Shown here one piece after another: positions 23,784 through 35,577 of a DNA stretch of 64,000 nucleotides. Both the position numbers and the translations under genes were made by a program. Position 1 is the stretch's first letter, and each line of letters opens with the position of its first letter. Under the pieces are notes generated by a model. It saw nothing but the letters and a program-made list of their open reading frames with translations. It was not told the DNA's origin and ran no database searches. The DNA is from Membranipora membranacea (Eukaryota; Bryozoa; Gymnolaemata; Cheilostomatida; Membraniporidae), in the NCBI GenBank assembly GCA_914767715.1, contig OU612072.1, forward strand, positions 12,152,001 to 12,216,000. The letters run 5' to 3'.

Positions 23784-26467
23784 ATGAGGACTTTAATTTG
23801 CATCACTTTGGTTTTAGGTAAGTTAAAAAAAGGTTAAAAAATGTTTCTGGCTCGATCTAAATTCTGTGTGCCTACCCTGTGGGTGTTTTCACTGTGTGGC
23901 ATCAGTTGTCTTTCATGTTTTCATTCTATGTATACTAAAAAATTCTGGGTTTGGTTCAAATAATGATTTAAAAGCGTAAAAAAAAATTAACAAAAGTATA
24001 AAAAAAGGTTTCAAAATTTAAATTAATGTTTAAAAATTTTAATAAATATGAATTTCATCTTTTTTCAAACAGGTAAATAAATTGTTGTGGTCAGTTATGA
24101 AAGTTTGAGTATGACTATGACTATGACCATATTTTTAAATTCAGAACAGCTAGAGAAACCAAGACAACTGAAAACATTTGTTTGACCAATCCTATTCCAT
24201 AGCGTTACGCCACAGTTTACAAAACTTTTAGTACATTTAATGCTGAACCAAGAGCAAATTTGCTGTTCTAGATTCGGATTGGCTGTACTTGAAAATTTGC
24301 AAGGGTAGAACAAGAAATAGTCCTTTGCATTGTGGGTGATTCCAGCAAGGAGTTAGAGTCTCTAACTCCTTGATTCCAGCAACAGTGTTTTTATCTTTGA
24401 GAAGAATAATTTAGATTCAGCCCTGTCTTCTAGAATTTACTCTTTTTGAGTGCTTGATAATATTCTTCCTAAATTTATTTGATAATCAACTTTTCTGTGC
24501 TGTATCACATATGATGCGATCCCTTTTTAAACGATTTTATAATTTTTTAAATTAACCCCTTGCTTTATATTGTGTAAAATTTGACATCTCTGACCAAATG
24601 GATGTTTATTGTCAGAGCGATTACAATTTTATGCAGTAGACTGTGAACTTTCTGTTGTAACCTCAGGAGTCAACTTCAATCAGCCCTCAATATTGACAGT
24701 CTGCAAACGTGTTTTAGGGTCAAAATTCAAGTTCTGAAATTAATTTTAATTATACTGCTCTTTATTCATTTTTGTTCATATTATAATCGATTGGTGTAGC
24801 TTTCCCTAGCCTTTAGTTGGGAGTCACTTAGACCAAGTTTGGTCCATTTGCCTGCATTCCGAGTTGCTCCCTTCCACTGGTCACGCCGCGGCGTGACCAG
24901 TGGAAGGGAGCAACAGGAGTGCAGGCTATTGGATCAAACTTGATCTAGGAGTCACTTCACGATGATAAAAGCATCACATGTGTGGTTTAAGTTCTTGTTT
25001 TAAGCGTCTATGTCTCACTTCAAGTTTTTATTTATGATTGTTTTGCTTGTTTTGGCACTTTCGGAAAAACTTAATTTTAGTGATGAAGGTTGCTGTCAAT
25101 AAATATATAAAATCAATTAAATATACAGGCATTAAATTTCCGGGCATGACTTAATGAAAAGAAATTATCCCAAACGTTGTCAGCTTGTTTTAGCACTTTC
25201 AGTCAGTGTCCCTAATCAACTAGAGGCTAGTGTATACATATATATATATAAAGCCTTTATCTTCTGCATTTCTTCTTTTATTTATTATTATTTTGTTTTG
25301 GCACACTCGGAAGAGCATCATTTAATGATGAATATTGTATGACAATAAATTGGAAAAAAAACAAATCAGATTATTACTCGATCGTGCACATATCTCTGTG
25401 TTTCTCGTTACAGCCCTTCTGGCCACAGCCTACTGTCAGACAAAGTGCTATGTGTGCTCCGGTATCGAAGGAACCTGTGGTGATGCCTATGCCGGATCTT
25501 CAGACCACGAGACCGACTGCAAGGCTACCGGCTACACTGATGACGGCGGCTGCAGTAAACTTAAAAACAAGACCAAACTGTTCGGAACCTGGATCATAAC
25601 AGGTAAGCTGACAAGGCGGTGGTGGGGGGATGCTGGGGGGATGCTGGGGGGGGGGTTTAGGGTGGGTCGAGGTGGGTGTTGGTTTGGTTGGGGTCGGTCG
25701 GGTGGGGAAGGGAGTGTTAGTGCAAGGGGCCTGTCTTTGTGTCAGAATGTTTGATGATGAAGCTAGATATTTCAGTTGTGTGAGATTGATTGTATCGGCT
25801 ATTTGTCCACATCGAATGTTGTATGTGAATGATGCAGGCTTCAAGTATTAACTGAACTGCCTAGGGAAATGATCCTAGTAGGAAAGCTTGGGTGGCAGTT
25901 GAACTTTTTTAAGACAAAACTCTTTTAATCTAGTGTAAACTTGAATAATCTTGAGATTAACTTTTAGCTATTTAATTTAGCTAGGTTTAAGGCAAATTGG
26001 TGCTAGCTAGGGGGGGGGGATTCTCGTATAATGCAATGAGGTAGGGAGAACGGAAGCAAGTCTGAGCAGGCAAACTTATCCCCCCACGAATACTTCCTTC
26101 CTCTTGTGACTTGAAAAGTGCACAACCAACTCTTCAGGATGGATTGTTGGTTTTTTTATATATCACACTTTAGTGATAATAATAGTAACTAAAATTACAA
26201 AAATATAAATAGCGACACTTATTTTACTATTAAAGTATGTTGCCAAATGTAATCATTACTCTTGTTTTATTTTCAGTCACAAGAAGTTGTGCCGAGATCT
26301 ATGATAACGGCCATTGCTCCCATGGAGATAGATTGAGTATTGACATATTGGGAATCAAGTCTGACACATGGTCTTGCTCATGTACAGGAGATCTGTGTAA
26401 CGGTGGATCTCAGCTCGCCGTCTCTTCTGCTCTCATCATGGCCGCACTCGCCAAATACCTGCTCTAA
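23784..26467 (+). CDS. Gene D: Ly6/uPAR-like three-finger protein, likely GPI-anchored
   Basis: Exons 23784-23817, 25414-25602 and 26277-26467 give 137 residues. The signal peptide starts MRTLICITLVLA, and cleavage is likely before QTKC. Exon 2 carries CYVC, YTDDGGCSK and a KNKTK sequon; exon 3 starts VTRSC and ends WSCSCTGDLCN with tail AALAKYLL. The exon-2 donor (GTAAGC) is followed by dense G-runs. Intron 1 contains a 25-bp palindromic insertion and a foldback MITE with a perfect 52-bp palindrome. Exons 2 and 3 lie inside the left copy of a 3.4-kb duplication, while exon 1 lies outside it. AATAAA is at 26495-26500. Confidence 0.92.
24347..24371. mobile_element. 25-bp palindromic mini-element with 9-bp TSD
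   Basis: AAGGAGTTAGAG...CTCTAACTCCTT is a 25-base near-perfect palindrome flanked by GATTCCAGC at 24338-24346 and 24372-24380. The paralogous site in gene A intron 1 (about 11380-11394, GGGTGATTTTAGCAACAACA) has no insertion and a single target copy. Related elements lie at 47091-47119 and 57513-57569. Confidence 0.75.
24829..24947. mobile_element. Foldback MITE (family 1), copy 1, with a perfect 52-bp palindrome
   Basis: Ends TAGACCAAG and CTTGATCTA are inverted repeats, flanked by 9-bp direct repeats GGAGTCACT (24820-24828, 24948-24956). The centre, 24863-24914, is a perfect palindrome with no spacer (starts GTTGCTCCCTTCC). Nine-base duplications are typical of Mutator-like elements; no transposase is present. 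Confidence 0.82.
25028..25350 (+). repeat. Pair of 75-base intronic repeats in gene D
   Basis: Two related blocks, about 25028-25104 and 25271-25350, share TTTTGTTTTGGCAC, a TCGGAA block, CATCATTT-like sequence and a closing GTCAATAAAT or GACAATAAAT. Copies also lie in intron 1 of E (28379-28456, 28640-28720), in part in intron 1 of A (about 11740-11815), and in intron 2 of I (42841-42918). Confidence 0.6.
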
Positions 26468-26556
26468 AGAGCTTTTCTACTCTCAGCAAACGGGAATAAA
26501 CTACAAGACACTGAATGACTTATATCTCAGCTCAAAGCGATTAAATATTTTGAACC

Positions 26557-26585
26557 ATGTCGCCCTCGCTAACTACCTGCTTTAA
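26557..26585 (+). repeat. Exon-3 tail remnant behind gene D
   Basis: ATGTCGCCCTCGCTAACTAC followed by CTGCTTTAA reproduces the last codons and stop about 90 bases after the real stop. The sequence after it (AGTCTTCTATGTTTGCTC..) aligns to the true 3' flank of gene F. Confidence 0.8.
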
Positions 26586-27089
26586 GTCTTCTATGTTTGC
26601 TCTGCTTGATGTGATTATCCGTTTTCAACCAAAACTAGCAAAACATGAATTTGCACATTTCCAAGTTTGAAATTGATTTAATGTAAGAGACTTATCAGAG
26701 TATCAGGTAGCTGCCGCTGCCTATTGTTTAATCTGATTTAGAAGGAATCATACTATGTATGAAAGGTTGCGTCTTTGTGTCACCTTTCGTTTCTATGTAA
26801 AATAAATCAAGTATCAATCACAATACACTCTTCTGTATTTATAAACAGCTTACCTTTTTAATTTGATTGAATAGAGCCTGACGAAAGAAAAGAACATGCG
26901 AGTTAGAATATTAAAGTTTCTTTTGTACACTTTTTTATGGGGTTCACATTGCTCCATTGAGAAACAAACAATGGATTAATATTAGAATGCTGTTTTCAAC
27001 ATATTGAGCAGAGCTGCTGTCTCATTTAGCCTTCAGCAGCCAAGCTTGTCAGTTACCCTGCTAGCTTAAATAATCACAAGGTTTCGAAA

Positions 27090-29827
27090 ATGAGGACTTT
27101 AATCTCTATCGCTTTCGCTCTGGGTAAGTTTAAGGTTTTAATTGCCTTATTTTTTTTTATTTAAATACTTTGTTGGCACAATTTTCATTCTAAAAGAGTG
27201 TTTTACAATGTCAACCCTCAAAAGCAAAAAATTCAACAATAGCAGATTGACAGAAAGAAACAATCATGTTATTTGTGTAAAATAATGTTTGGAATATCAA
27301 AATTTAGATATTGTCTCCACCCTCTGTGCCGACTCATACTGCGACGTAATTTTACAGAACTAAAATTTTTTTTTATTTGCCGAACTCTATGTGTCAAGCG
27401 ATAAACAAGTTTCAGCATGAACCAAAAATGACATGCTCATAACGTTCCAAATTTCCTTAATAGATTTTCCAAATCATTAAAAAAGCGTAAGACGAAAGTA
27501 ATAAAAGTATAAAAGAAAGGTTTCAAAATTTACAATAATGTTTAAAAATATAAATAAATACGGATTTCATCTTTTTTCAAACAGGTAAATAAATTTTTGT
27601 GGTTAGTTATGAAAGTTTGAGTATGACTATGACTATGACCATATTTTGAAATTCAGAACAGCTAGAGAAACCAAGACAACTGACAACATTTTTTTGACCA
27701 ATCCTATTCCATAGCGTTACGCCACAAATTACAAAATTTCTAATACAGTTTATGCTGAACCAAGAACAAATTCCAGCAACAGTGTTTTTATCTTGGAGAA
27801 GAATAATTTAGATTCAGCCCTTTCTTCTAGAATTTACTCTTTTTGAGTGCTTGATAATATTCTTCCTAAATTTATTTGATAATCAACTTTTCTGTGCTGT
27901 ATCACATATGATGCGATCCCTTTTTAAATGTTTTTATAATTTTTTAAATTAACCCCTTGCTTTATATTGTGTAAAATTTGACATCTCTGACCAAATGGAT
28001 GTTTATTGTCAGAGCGATTACAATTTGATGCAGTAGACTGTGAACTTTCTGTTGTAACCTCAGGACTCAACTTCAATCAGCCCTCAATATTGACAGTAGT
28101 CTGCAAACATGTTTTAGGGTCAAAGTTCATGTTCTGAAATTAATTTTAATTATACTGCTCTTTATTCATTTTTGTTCATATTTTAATTGATTGGTGTAGC
28201 TTTCCCTAGCCTTTAGTTGGGAGTCACTTAGACCAAGTTTGGTCCATTTGCCTGCATTCCGAGCAACAGGAGTGCAGGCAATTGGATCAAACTTGATCTA
28301 GGAGTCACTTAACGATGAAAAAAGCATCACATGTGTGGTTTATGTTCTTGTTTCAAGCGTCGATGTCTCACTTCAAGTCTTTATTTATGATTGTTTTGCT
28401 TGTTTTGGCACTTTCGGAAAAACATCATTTTAGTGTTGATTATTGTTGTCAATAAATGGGTAAAAATCTTTTTTTAAAAAGCGTCGCGATTAAATGTACA
28501 GGCATTAAATTTTCGGGCATGACTTAATGAAAAGAAATTTTCCCAAACGTTGTCAGCTTGTTTTAACACTTTCAGTCAGTGTCCCTAATCAACTAGAGGC
28601 TAGTATATATATATATATATACAGCCTTTATCTTCCGCATTTCTTCTTTTATTTATTATTATTTTGTTTTGGCACACTCGGAAGAGCATCATTTAATGAT
28701 GAAAATTGTATGACAATAAATTTAAAAAAACCAAATCAGATTATTACTCGATCGTGCACATATCTCTGTGTTTCTCGTTACAGCCCTTCTGGCCACAGCC
28801 TACTGTCAGACAAAGTGCTATGTGTGCTCCGATTTCGAAGGAACCTGTGGTGATACCTACACCGGATCTTCAGACCACGAGACCGACTGCGGTGCTCTCG
28901 GCTACACTGAGGACGGCTGCAGTAAACTCAAAAACAAGACCAAACTGCTCGGAACCTGGATCACTACAAGTAAGCAGACAAGGCGGTGGTGGGGGGATGG
29001 TTGGGGTGGGGGGATTTTCGGGGTGGGGTGAGGTGGGTGTTGGTTTGGTTGGGGTTGGTCGGGTGGGGAAGGGAGTGTCAGTGCAAGGGGCCTGTCTTTG
29101 TGTCAGAATGTTTGATGATGAAGCTAGATATTTCAGCTGTGTGAGATTGATTGTATCGGCTATTTGCCCACATCGAATGTTGTATGTGAATCGTGCAGGC
29201 TTCAAGTAGTAACTGAAATGCCTAGGGAAATTATCCTATTAGGAAAGCTTCGGTGGCAGTTGAACTTTTTTGAGACAAAGCTCTTTTAATCTAGTGTAAA
29301 CTTGAATAATCTTGAGATTAACTTTTAGCTGTTTAATTTAGCTAGGTTTAAGGCAAATTGGTGCTAGCTAGGGGGGGGATTCTCTTATAATGCAATGAGG
29401 TAGTGATAACGGAAGCAAGTCTGAGCAGGCAAACTTATCCCCCCACGAATACTTCCTTCCTCTTGTGACTTGAAAAGTGCACAACCAACTCTTCAGGATG
29501 GATTGTTGGTTTTTTTATATATCACACTTTAGTGATAATAATAGTAACTAAAATTACAAAAAATATAAATAGCGACACTTATTTTACTATTAAAGTATGT
29601 TGCCAAATGTAATCATTACTCTTGTTTTATTTTCAGTCACAAGAAGTTGTACCGAGCTCTATGATAACACCCAATGCTCCCATAGAGATAGATTCATTTT
29701 TAACTTATTGGGAATCAAGACTGAAACATGGTCTTGCTCATGTAGAGGAGATCTGTGTAACGGTGGATCTCAGCTAGCCGTCTCTTCCGCTCTCATCATG
29801 GCCGCTCTCGCCAAATACCTGTTCTAA
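27090..29827 (+). CDS. Gene E: Ly6/uPAR-like protein, newly duplicated and chimeric
   Basis: Exons 27090-27123, 28784-28969 and 29637-29827 give 136 residues. The signal peptide starts MRTLISIAFALA. The domain matches gene D but with many replacements and one missing codon (YTEDGCSK for YTDDGGCSK); all ten cysteines and the KNKTK sequon stay. Exon 1 is nearly identical to exon 1 of gene F (30452), whereas exons 2-3 are copies of those of gene D, because the 3.4-kb duplication broke in introns. The donor after exon 2 is followed by G-runs. AATAAA is at 29855-29860, and a degenerate tail copy follows at 29919-29947. The intact frame and splice sites indicate a working gene. Confidence 0.92.
28229..28300. 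mobile_element. Foldback MITE (family 1), copy 2, palindrome deleted
   Basis: Same element as 24829-24947 with the same GGAGTCACT duplications (28220-28228, 28301-28309), but 47 bases of the central palindrome are missing. The deletion joins at a shared GAG. Confidence 0.82.
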
Positions 29828-29918
29828 AGAGCTCTTCTACTCTCAGCAAACGGGAATAAACTACAAGACACTGAATGACTTATATATCTCAGCTCAAATC
29901 GATTAAATATTTTGAACC

Positions 29919-29947
29919 ATGCCGCCCTCGCTAACTACCTGCTTTAA
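29919..29947 (+). repeat. Exon-3 tail remnant behind gene E
   Basis: The duplicated counterpart of 26557-26585: ATGCCGCCCTCGCTAACTAC then CTGCTTTAA. Confidence 0.8.
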
Positions 29948-30451
29948 GTCTTCTATGTTTGCTCTGCTTGATGTGATTATCCGTTTTCAACCAAAACTAG
30001 CAAAACATAAATTTGCAAATTTTCAAGTTTGAAATAGATTTAATGTAAGAGACTTATCAGAGTATCAGGTAGCTGCCGCTGCCTATTGTTTAATCTGATA
30101 TAGAAGGAATCGTACTATGTATTTAAGGTTGCGTCTTTGTGTCACCTTTCATTTCTATGTAAAAGAAATCAAGTATCAATCACAATACACGCTTCTGTAT
30201 TTTTAATCAGCTTACCTTTTTAATTTGATTGAATAGAGCCTGACGAAAGAAAAGAACATACGAGTTAGAATATTAATGTTTCTTTTGTACACTTTTTTAT
30301 GGGGTTCACATTGCTCCATTGAGAAACAAACAATGGATTAATATTAGAATGCTGTTTTAAACATATTGAGCAGAGCTGCTGTCTCATATCGCCTTCAGCA
30401 GCCAAGCTTGTCAGTTACCCTGCTAGCTTAAATAATCACAAGGTTTCGAAA

Positions 30452-32231
30452 ATGAGGACTTTAATCTCTATCGCTTTCGCTCTGGGTAAGTTTAAGGTAT
30501 TAATTGCCTTATTTTTTTTTAATACTTTGTTGGCACAATTTTCATTCTAAAAGAATGTTTTACAATGTTAACCGTCGAAAGCAAAAAATTCAACAATAGC
30601 AGATTGACGGAAAGAAACAACCATGTTATTTGCGTAAAATAATGTTTGGTATATCAAAATTTAGATATTGTCTCCACCCTGTGTGCCGACTCATACTGCG
30701 ACGTAATTTTACAGAACTAAAATTTTTTTCTTATTTGCAAAACTCTATGTGGCAAGCGATAAACAAGTTTCAGCATGAACCAAAAATGACATGCTCATAA
30801 CGTTCCAAATTTCCTTAATAGATTTTCCAAATCATTCCTCCATTCACTCCATTGAAATAATCTATGAGTTTAAAAATTATATATCTCAATTAAATTTTCT
30901 TTTAACTTTTAATGGAAATTGCAATTATAATATTTATTGGAGTCAAAAAGATAACATAGCATAGTCATATATACATAATTATAAGTAACGAAAAACAAAA
31001 TACATTTTTTTCTGGTCATATGCTGAGAAAATAATGCTTGAAGAAGAGTAACAAGAACTCTCTTTTAATTCTCGAGGCAGTTTGTTGTACTAGGTGGATA
31101 TGGGATTTTCTAGAGGTGGGTAGTAAAAAGGGATTTGATCAGATTAGGTGACCTGTATTTGCTGTGAAATATTTAATATCATAAAACCAATAAATTATAA
31201 ATTAAATTAGATAAATAGATTAATCATAATCAAGAACAAATTAAATAATTTAGTTGTTTTCACAATTAGATTTCTGAGACAGGGAGTTTGTGATTGTTGC
31301 AAAAAACTAGAAATTAAAGTCATGATATCGATGTGATATGAATTTTTATGATAAATAGCTTTACAAGATCAGATGAGAGACCCGTCATTGATTTAATGTA
31401 CATCACTGCCTTGATTATTTTGTTTAGCAGAAAACTGGATAACAAATGAGATTTCGTACAATACAGTCTAAAACATGACACTTGTTAAGTTCTATGTCCT
31501 TAATGTACATCATTACCTGGATTATTTTAGTGATGGTGTCCTCAGCATATAGCCAGACAAGCTGTTATGTCTGCGATGATGATTATGAGTGTGGTGATCC
31601 ATATTTCAGTCCCTCTGACCACATGACAAGTTGTGACTGGCCATATACAGATGATGGGGGTTGCAGTAAAACCAAGGTGAAGAGCGACCTCTTCGGCTTC
31701 GACATTACAACAGGTGAGGGTGGTGAACTGAGTCCAAATCTCTACATAGAAATAAGACAGTGAAAATCTTTTGCATGTCTGCCTTTTTCTGGTTGGCATT
31801 CATGCGATTATAGCATCATTAGATGTTTGGTTATTAAACCACTTACTTTGGGGATGGTGTGTTGGAAGGAGAATACCATTGTGTAGCTCACAGTTGGTGT
31901 GATTTCAGCTGGTTGGTGTGCAATTGTGTACTTGTCATTTACGATCAGGCGTCTGGTACCAGAGGACTCCTGAGTTCAAGTTTAGATATAAATCCTAGGC
32001 CTTACAATTCATAACATAGTTTTCTTCAATCCTGTTTCAGTTACAAGAACTTGCGGACAAGGGTCAACTAACAGTAACTGCGCTAATGGAAACTCAATAA
32101 AGGTTAATTTTTTTGGAGCTAAATCTGAGACCTGGTCCTGCTCATGTTTCGGAGATTACTGTAACGGTGGCTCTCAGCTAGCCGTCTCTTCTGCTCTCAT
32201 CATGGCCGCTCTCGCTAAATACCTGCTCTAA
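30452..32231 (+). CDS. Gene F: divergent Ly6/uPAR-like three-finger protein
   Basis: Exons 30452-30485, 31531-31713 and 32041-32231 give 135 residues. Exon 1 (MRTLISIAFAL) is a duplicate of gene E exon 1. Exon 2 begins VMVSSAYSQTSCYVC like gene B but has an acidic loop (DDDYEC) and SDHMTSCDW before YTDDGGCSK; the KVKSD segment has no sequon. Exon 3 (VTRTCGQGSTNSNC...WSCSCFGDYCN) is strongly diverged in the fingers, while its last 20 codons are almost identical in DNA to those of A, B, D and E. Exon 3 opens with no ATG of its own, so it is easy to miss. Donor GTGAGG, introns 1045 and 327 bases. AATAAA is at 32334-32339. Confidence 0.9.
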
Positions 32232-32767
32232 GAACTTTTGTTTGTTCATCCTGATGTGATGATGTGTTTTCTACCAAATGTGGAGTTTACTGTACTTATC
32301 TTTTCATATTGAATTGGAAAATTTCTTTAAACAAATAAAAAAAGATAATAAATGTGAAAATATAAACTTATTTCGATAAGCATTACCGAGCGAGTTCACT
32401 TATGTTAAACTCCCTAAAAACAGAACTAGTTGGCCCTTGGAGGTCAAGCAGACGTAGTCTAGAGTTTAAACTCTAAACTTTGTCTTAGAGTTAAGAGTTT
32501 ATTATATCTACCATCACAGTATCAAACAAAACATGTACGGTAGTTAGAATCGGATGGTCTATTAAAAGATACAAGTTATGCTCTCTATTGAATATAAATA
32601 TTTCTGTTGTTAGAAAATCACATGAAAATTGAAAAAAGCTCTTTGCCCTATAAAAACTAATAAGATGATACATACTGTGTAAAATACACCATATCATTCA
32701 TGACTGTATTAATGTACAGCACACTGTTCGTGCAAGTGAAGAAGAAATCAACGCCATTTTCTTATGG

Positions 32768-33002
32768 GCAGGCAGGGTGGTGTAGTTGTAAGGATTCGAG
32801 CTTCTCAATCTGAAAGTTGCAGGTTCGAATCCTGGTCACTACCAATGCTGCTAAAAGAGGTGAGCTCTATGGCCAATAGCCTAGCTTACCCACCCTTACC
32901 TTGCAGTTGCGCTAGTGAAATGAGTTGATCTCAATTAATTGATGAAATCATATCCTCATTGGCCCCGAAAGGGGCGCTGAATAGTTATAAAGTGTATATT
33001 TT
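32768..33002 (+). mobile_element. Complete tRNA-derived SINE with 12-bp TSD
   Basis: A tRNA-like head (GGGTGGTGTAGTTGTAAGG, B box GGTTCGAATCC) is followed by a body with AATAGCCTAGCTTACCCACC and a hairpin-rich end (GGCCCCGAAAGGGGCGC). It is flanked by ATTTTCTTATGG at 32756-32767 and 33003-33014, a perfect target-site duplication. The relative at 1470-1622 shares the head. Confidence 0.88.
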
Positions 33003-33159
33003 ATTTTCTTATGGTGTAGGGATTTTGAAATCTGAGTGACTTTTACTATAATAGGATAAGTAACCTCATATAATGATGACTAATCGATGTTAAATGATAC
33101 CAGAATGGATTGAAGGATATGTCTACCTACATCATTCCCATGATGAAACAAGAGAGATC

Positions 33160-33225
33160 AGGTACAAGTTACCTTTAATATGCTACCATTGACCTGGGAA
33201 TTCCAGATAGGTGCATCATGGGATA
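33160..33225. repeat. Dispersed repeat shared with 17435-17522
   Basis: Carries the same TGCTACCATTGACCTGGGAA block and GTGCATCATGGGATACC. Edges undefined. Confidence 0.65.
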
Positions 33226-34950
33226 CCTTAATAATGGTGATTAATATCCCCTCGATGAGACTTACAGCTTTGGTTGTTGGTCAGCGAACCCCTCATCTCC
33301 CCTCCACCTTCTCCCAACCCATCAGGAACACCAGGAAAAAGCTCAACTTTTTACAGTAGGCAAAAGTGCGACATTTTCCTTGGGAAGAGAATTGATTATT
33401 AATAATCGGTGTAAAATCCCATTCACAGTAGCTCACAGCTGTGCATGAGATTTTATACTAATTATTCATAATGCAATTTCTTTCCACAGCACAGGTCGTT
33501 TATTTTAGCCTAACTATAGAATTGTTTTAAATGTGTTCAAATGGACATCATGTTTCTTACATGGAGCCTTATTGCTCAACAAATATGTACTCTTATATCA
33601 GTGGATAAATTGTGTATATACTATTCTTTTATTTCAATTGAAAGTATTCAGACTTCAACTTATTGGTTCATAGTTGATTCAGTCTGTAACCAATAAAATC
33701 GCTTACATAAAATAAATGACTCAGGATAAAACTGATCAAAAGCAAACAATGATAAATACGACATGCGAATCCTTCAACTATGATATGGCTCACTTCTGGG
33801 CTTGACAGCTCATATGATTTAAGATGTTTTTAACTGTAATCAATCATTTCAATTATTCAATCATATCAACGATACACAAAGTTGCCTTCCCCTTCCTAAA
33901 AGTCTGATAACTCCCGTATGATCTTGTAAAGCTTGATGTATCGGTAACCAGAGGTCATGTGAACAGCAGCTTGTCTTAATTGAGTGACTGCCTGTTTATT
34001 AGATGTATGCTGGAACTATAAATGACAGCTTTCCTTCTCAAACAACACTGCTTGCAGATTGACTCTGTGATACGTGTCTCTCTGCACCGTAGCGACAGTG
34101 CCACACCAATGAACTCCCTCATTGGCCACACACTGGCCCAATTGACCTAATTACATTATGCCGATGGAATCAAACTTTTATCCAGTTTTGGTGCAGTGAC
34201 TTTTCAATTTGAAAACTCAAACACATTTTGATTAATCCAAACGCTAGGGTGCAGAGATAACCAACCTGAGTTGATCATGGTGCACCTGTGCAAAGTGTTC
34301 TTAAATTCCTGAAAATTTAATTGACTGTGTAAAAACAAGGTTTTCGCCATACTAAAGGTCTCAGGTCCGCTTAGAATACTTCAGCTCTAGGCTCATAAAC
34401 AGCCTTCAGCTGGCCTTATAGCAGATCGGGACTCTAGGCATCAGAGGTCAACTGTGCAAGGTCATTTTATTTTAGTTTCTTTTGTTTTTAACCTAAATTA
34501 TACAGCATAATATTCAAACCAAATTATGGAACAGGTTTGTTATGTTATTATTATTATTATTATGTTAATTAGTTATCATTATTGTATTATTTTCGCTCTG
34601 TCGCTTAGAGCACGTTTGTTCCCTCCATGATAGATCTTTATCAAGCCACCTGGCATGGCCCCTCGATACTTGACTTTTGCAATAGCACTCCGCCACCGCA
34701 TAGGGAACAATCTTGTTCTGGTTTTGGTACTGGCTCATAGATCGAACCAAGGTCCTTACAGATCGGCATCTGTGCAAGGTCATTGTATTTCAACTTTCAA
34801 ATCTTTTTATTCTCAATTTTATAAAACTAAATTATGGAACAGGTTTGTTATGTTATTAGAAACAACAAGTTTTCATTATTGAGATCTATGGTAGATGCGT
34901 GAAAATGTTTTATTTTCGATTAGTCTCGCCATGTTTACATTATCCATCAA

Positions 34951-35177
34951 GGGCTGTAGTTTAGAGATAATATAGGGGAGGCAAGTCCGAGGAAAGTCCG
35001 AAGCACCACCATGAGGGGCGCTGTTAGCTCCTCCCTTAGCAGTTAGAGGCATATAATAAGCAAATTAAAATCCAGACGAGCTGATTTTAATATTGATTAT
35101 TCTATTATAGTGTGTTTGGCCACTCTATTCATTTTGGGGGAGGTAGTGCCTTCCTTCCGCCCCTAGAACAACGGGCC
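34951..35177 (+). mobile_element. GC-ended MITE (family 2), near-complete copy
   Basis: Starts GGGCTGTAGTTTAG and ends CTAGAACAACGGGCC, imperfect inverted ends. Inside are GGGGAGGCAAGTCC, a TTATTCTATTATAGTGT block and GGGGGAGGTAGTGCC. Other copies: 10380-10486, 44170-44363, 49130-49384 and 57824-58070 (minus). No coding capacity. Confidence 0.75.
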
Positions 35178-35477
35178 TGATCATACATAACCCATGTACC
35201 TCCATTGAAAGGATTTTATTCCAAGTTTTAAAAGAGGACCTAAAACAGAGACTGTCAACTAGGCGCAAAGAAGCATATTTAAAAAGTCAGCATTCAAGCA
35301 TTAAACATTTACCATTTAGTATGTAGCAAATTATATGGCATTCATGTTTTTATAAGAAGACCTGGAACACAGACTATTGTTGCAATAAAAGTGTATATAT
35401 TATATATATAGATGGTCAACTAGGCACAAAGAAACATATTTAAAGAGTCAGCATTAAATAGTTGAGCAGTTACCATT

Positions 35478-35485
35478 TATAAATA
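35478..35485 (+). promoter_or_regulatory. Possible TATA box of gene G
   Basis: TATAAATA stands 100 bases upstream of the gene G ATG, with TCAGACA-type initiator candidates 20-30 bases further on. Prediction only. Confidence 0.4.
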
Positions 35486-35577
35486 ATAGCTCTTAACATC
35501 AGACAATCAGTTGGTCGACCTTAAACAGACTGGATAGCAGCGAGAACTAGTTGCTCGGATATCAAATCATTGACAAG

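Larger units (their letters stand above)
23980..27480 (+). repeat. Left copy of a tandem segmental duplication
   Basis: Starts within intron 1 of gene D (AAAAGCGTAA) and ends within intron 1 of gene E (TTTTCCAAATCATTA). It is nearly identical to 27481-30838 over its length, including exons 2-3, the intergenic region and the next exon 1. It is longer because the right copy lost about 120 bases (around 24260-24380) and 47 bases of a palindrome. Confidence 0.88.
27481..30838 (+). repeat. Right copy of the tandem segmental duplication
   Basis: Begins AAAAGCGTAAGACG in intron 1 of gene E and ends CCAAATCATT in intron 1 of gene F; unique sequence (CCTCCATTCACTCC) follows. Non-coding divergence from the left copy is low, roughly 3% by eye in intron 2. 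Confidence 0.88.
32340..35577. other. Intergenic stretch between genes F and G
   Basis: Contains a complete SINE (32768-33002), a dispersed repeat (33160-33225) and a GC-ended MITE (34951-35177). No gene was recognised. Confidence 0.55.

Noticed and set aside
25500-25844. Proline-rich 114-codon open frame on the minus strand, with a relative at 28870-29205
   Set aside because: It is antisense to exon 2 of D and E and to the G-rich start of intron 2; the proline repeats are just the complement of the G-runs.
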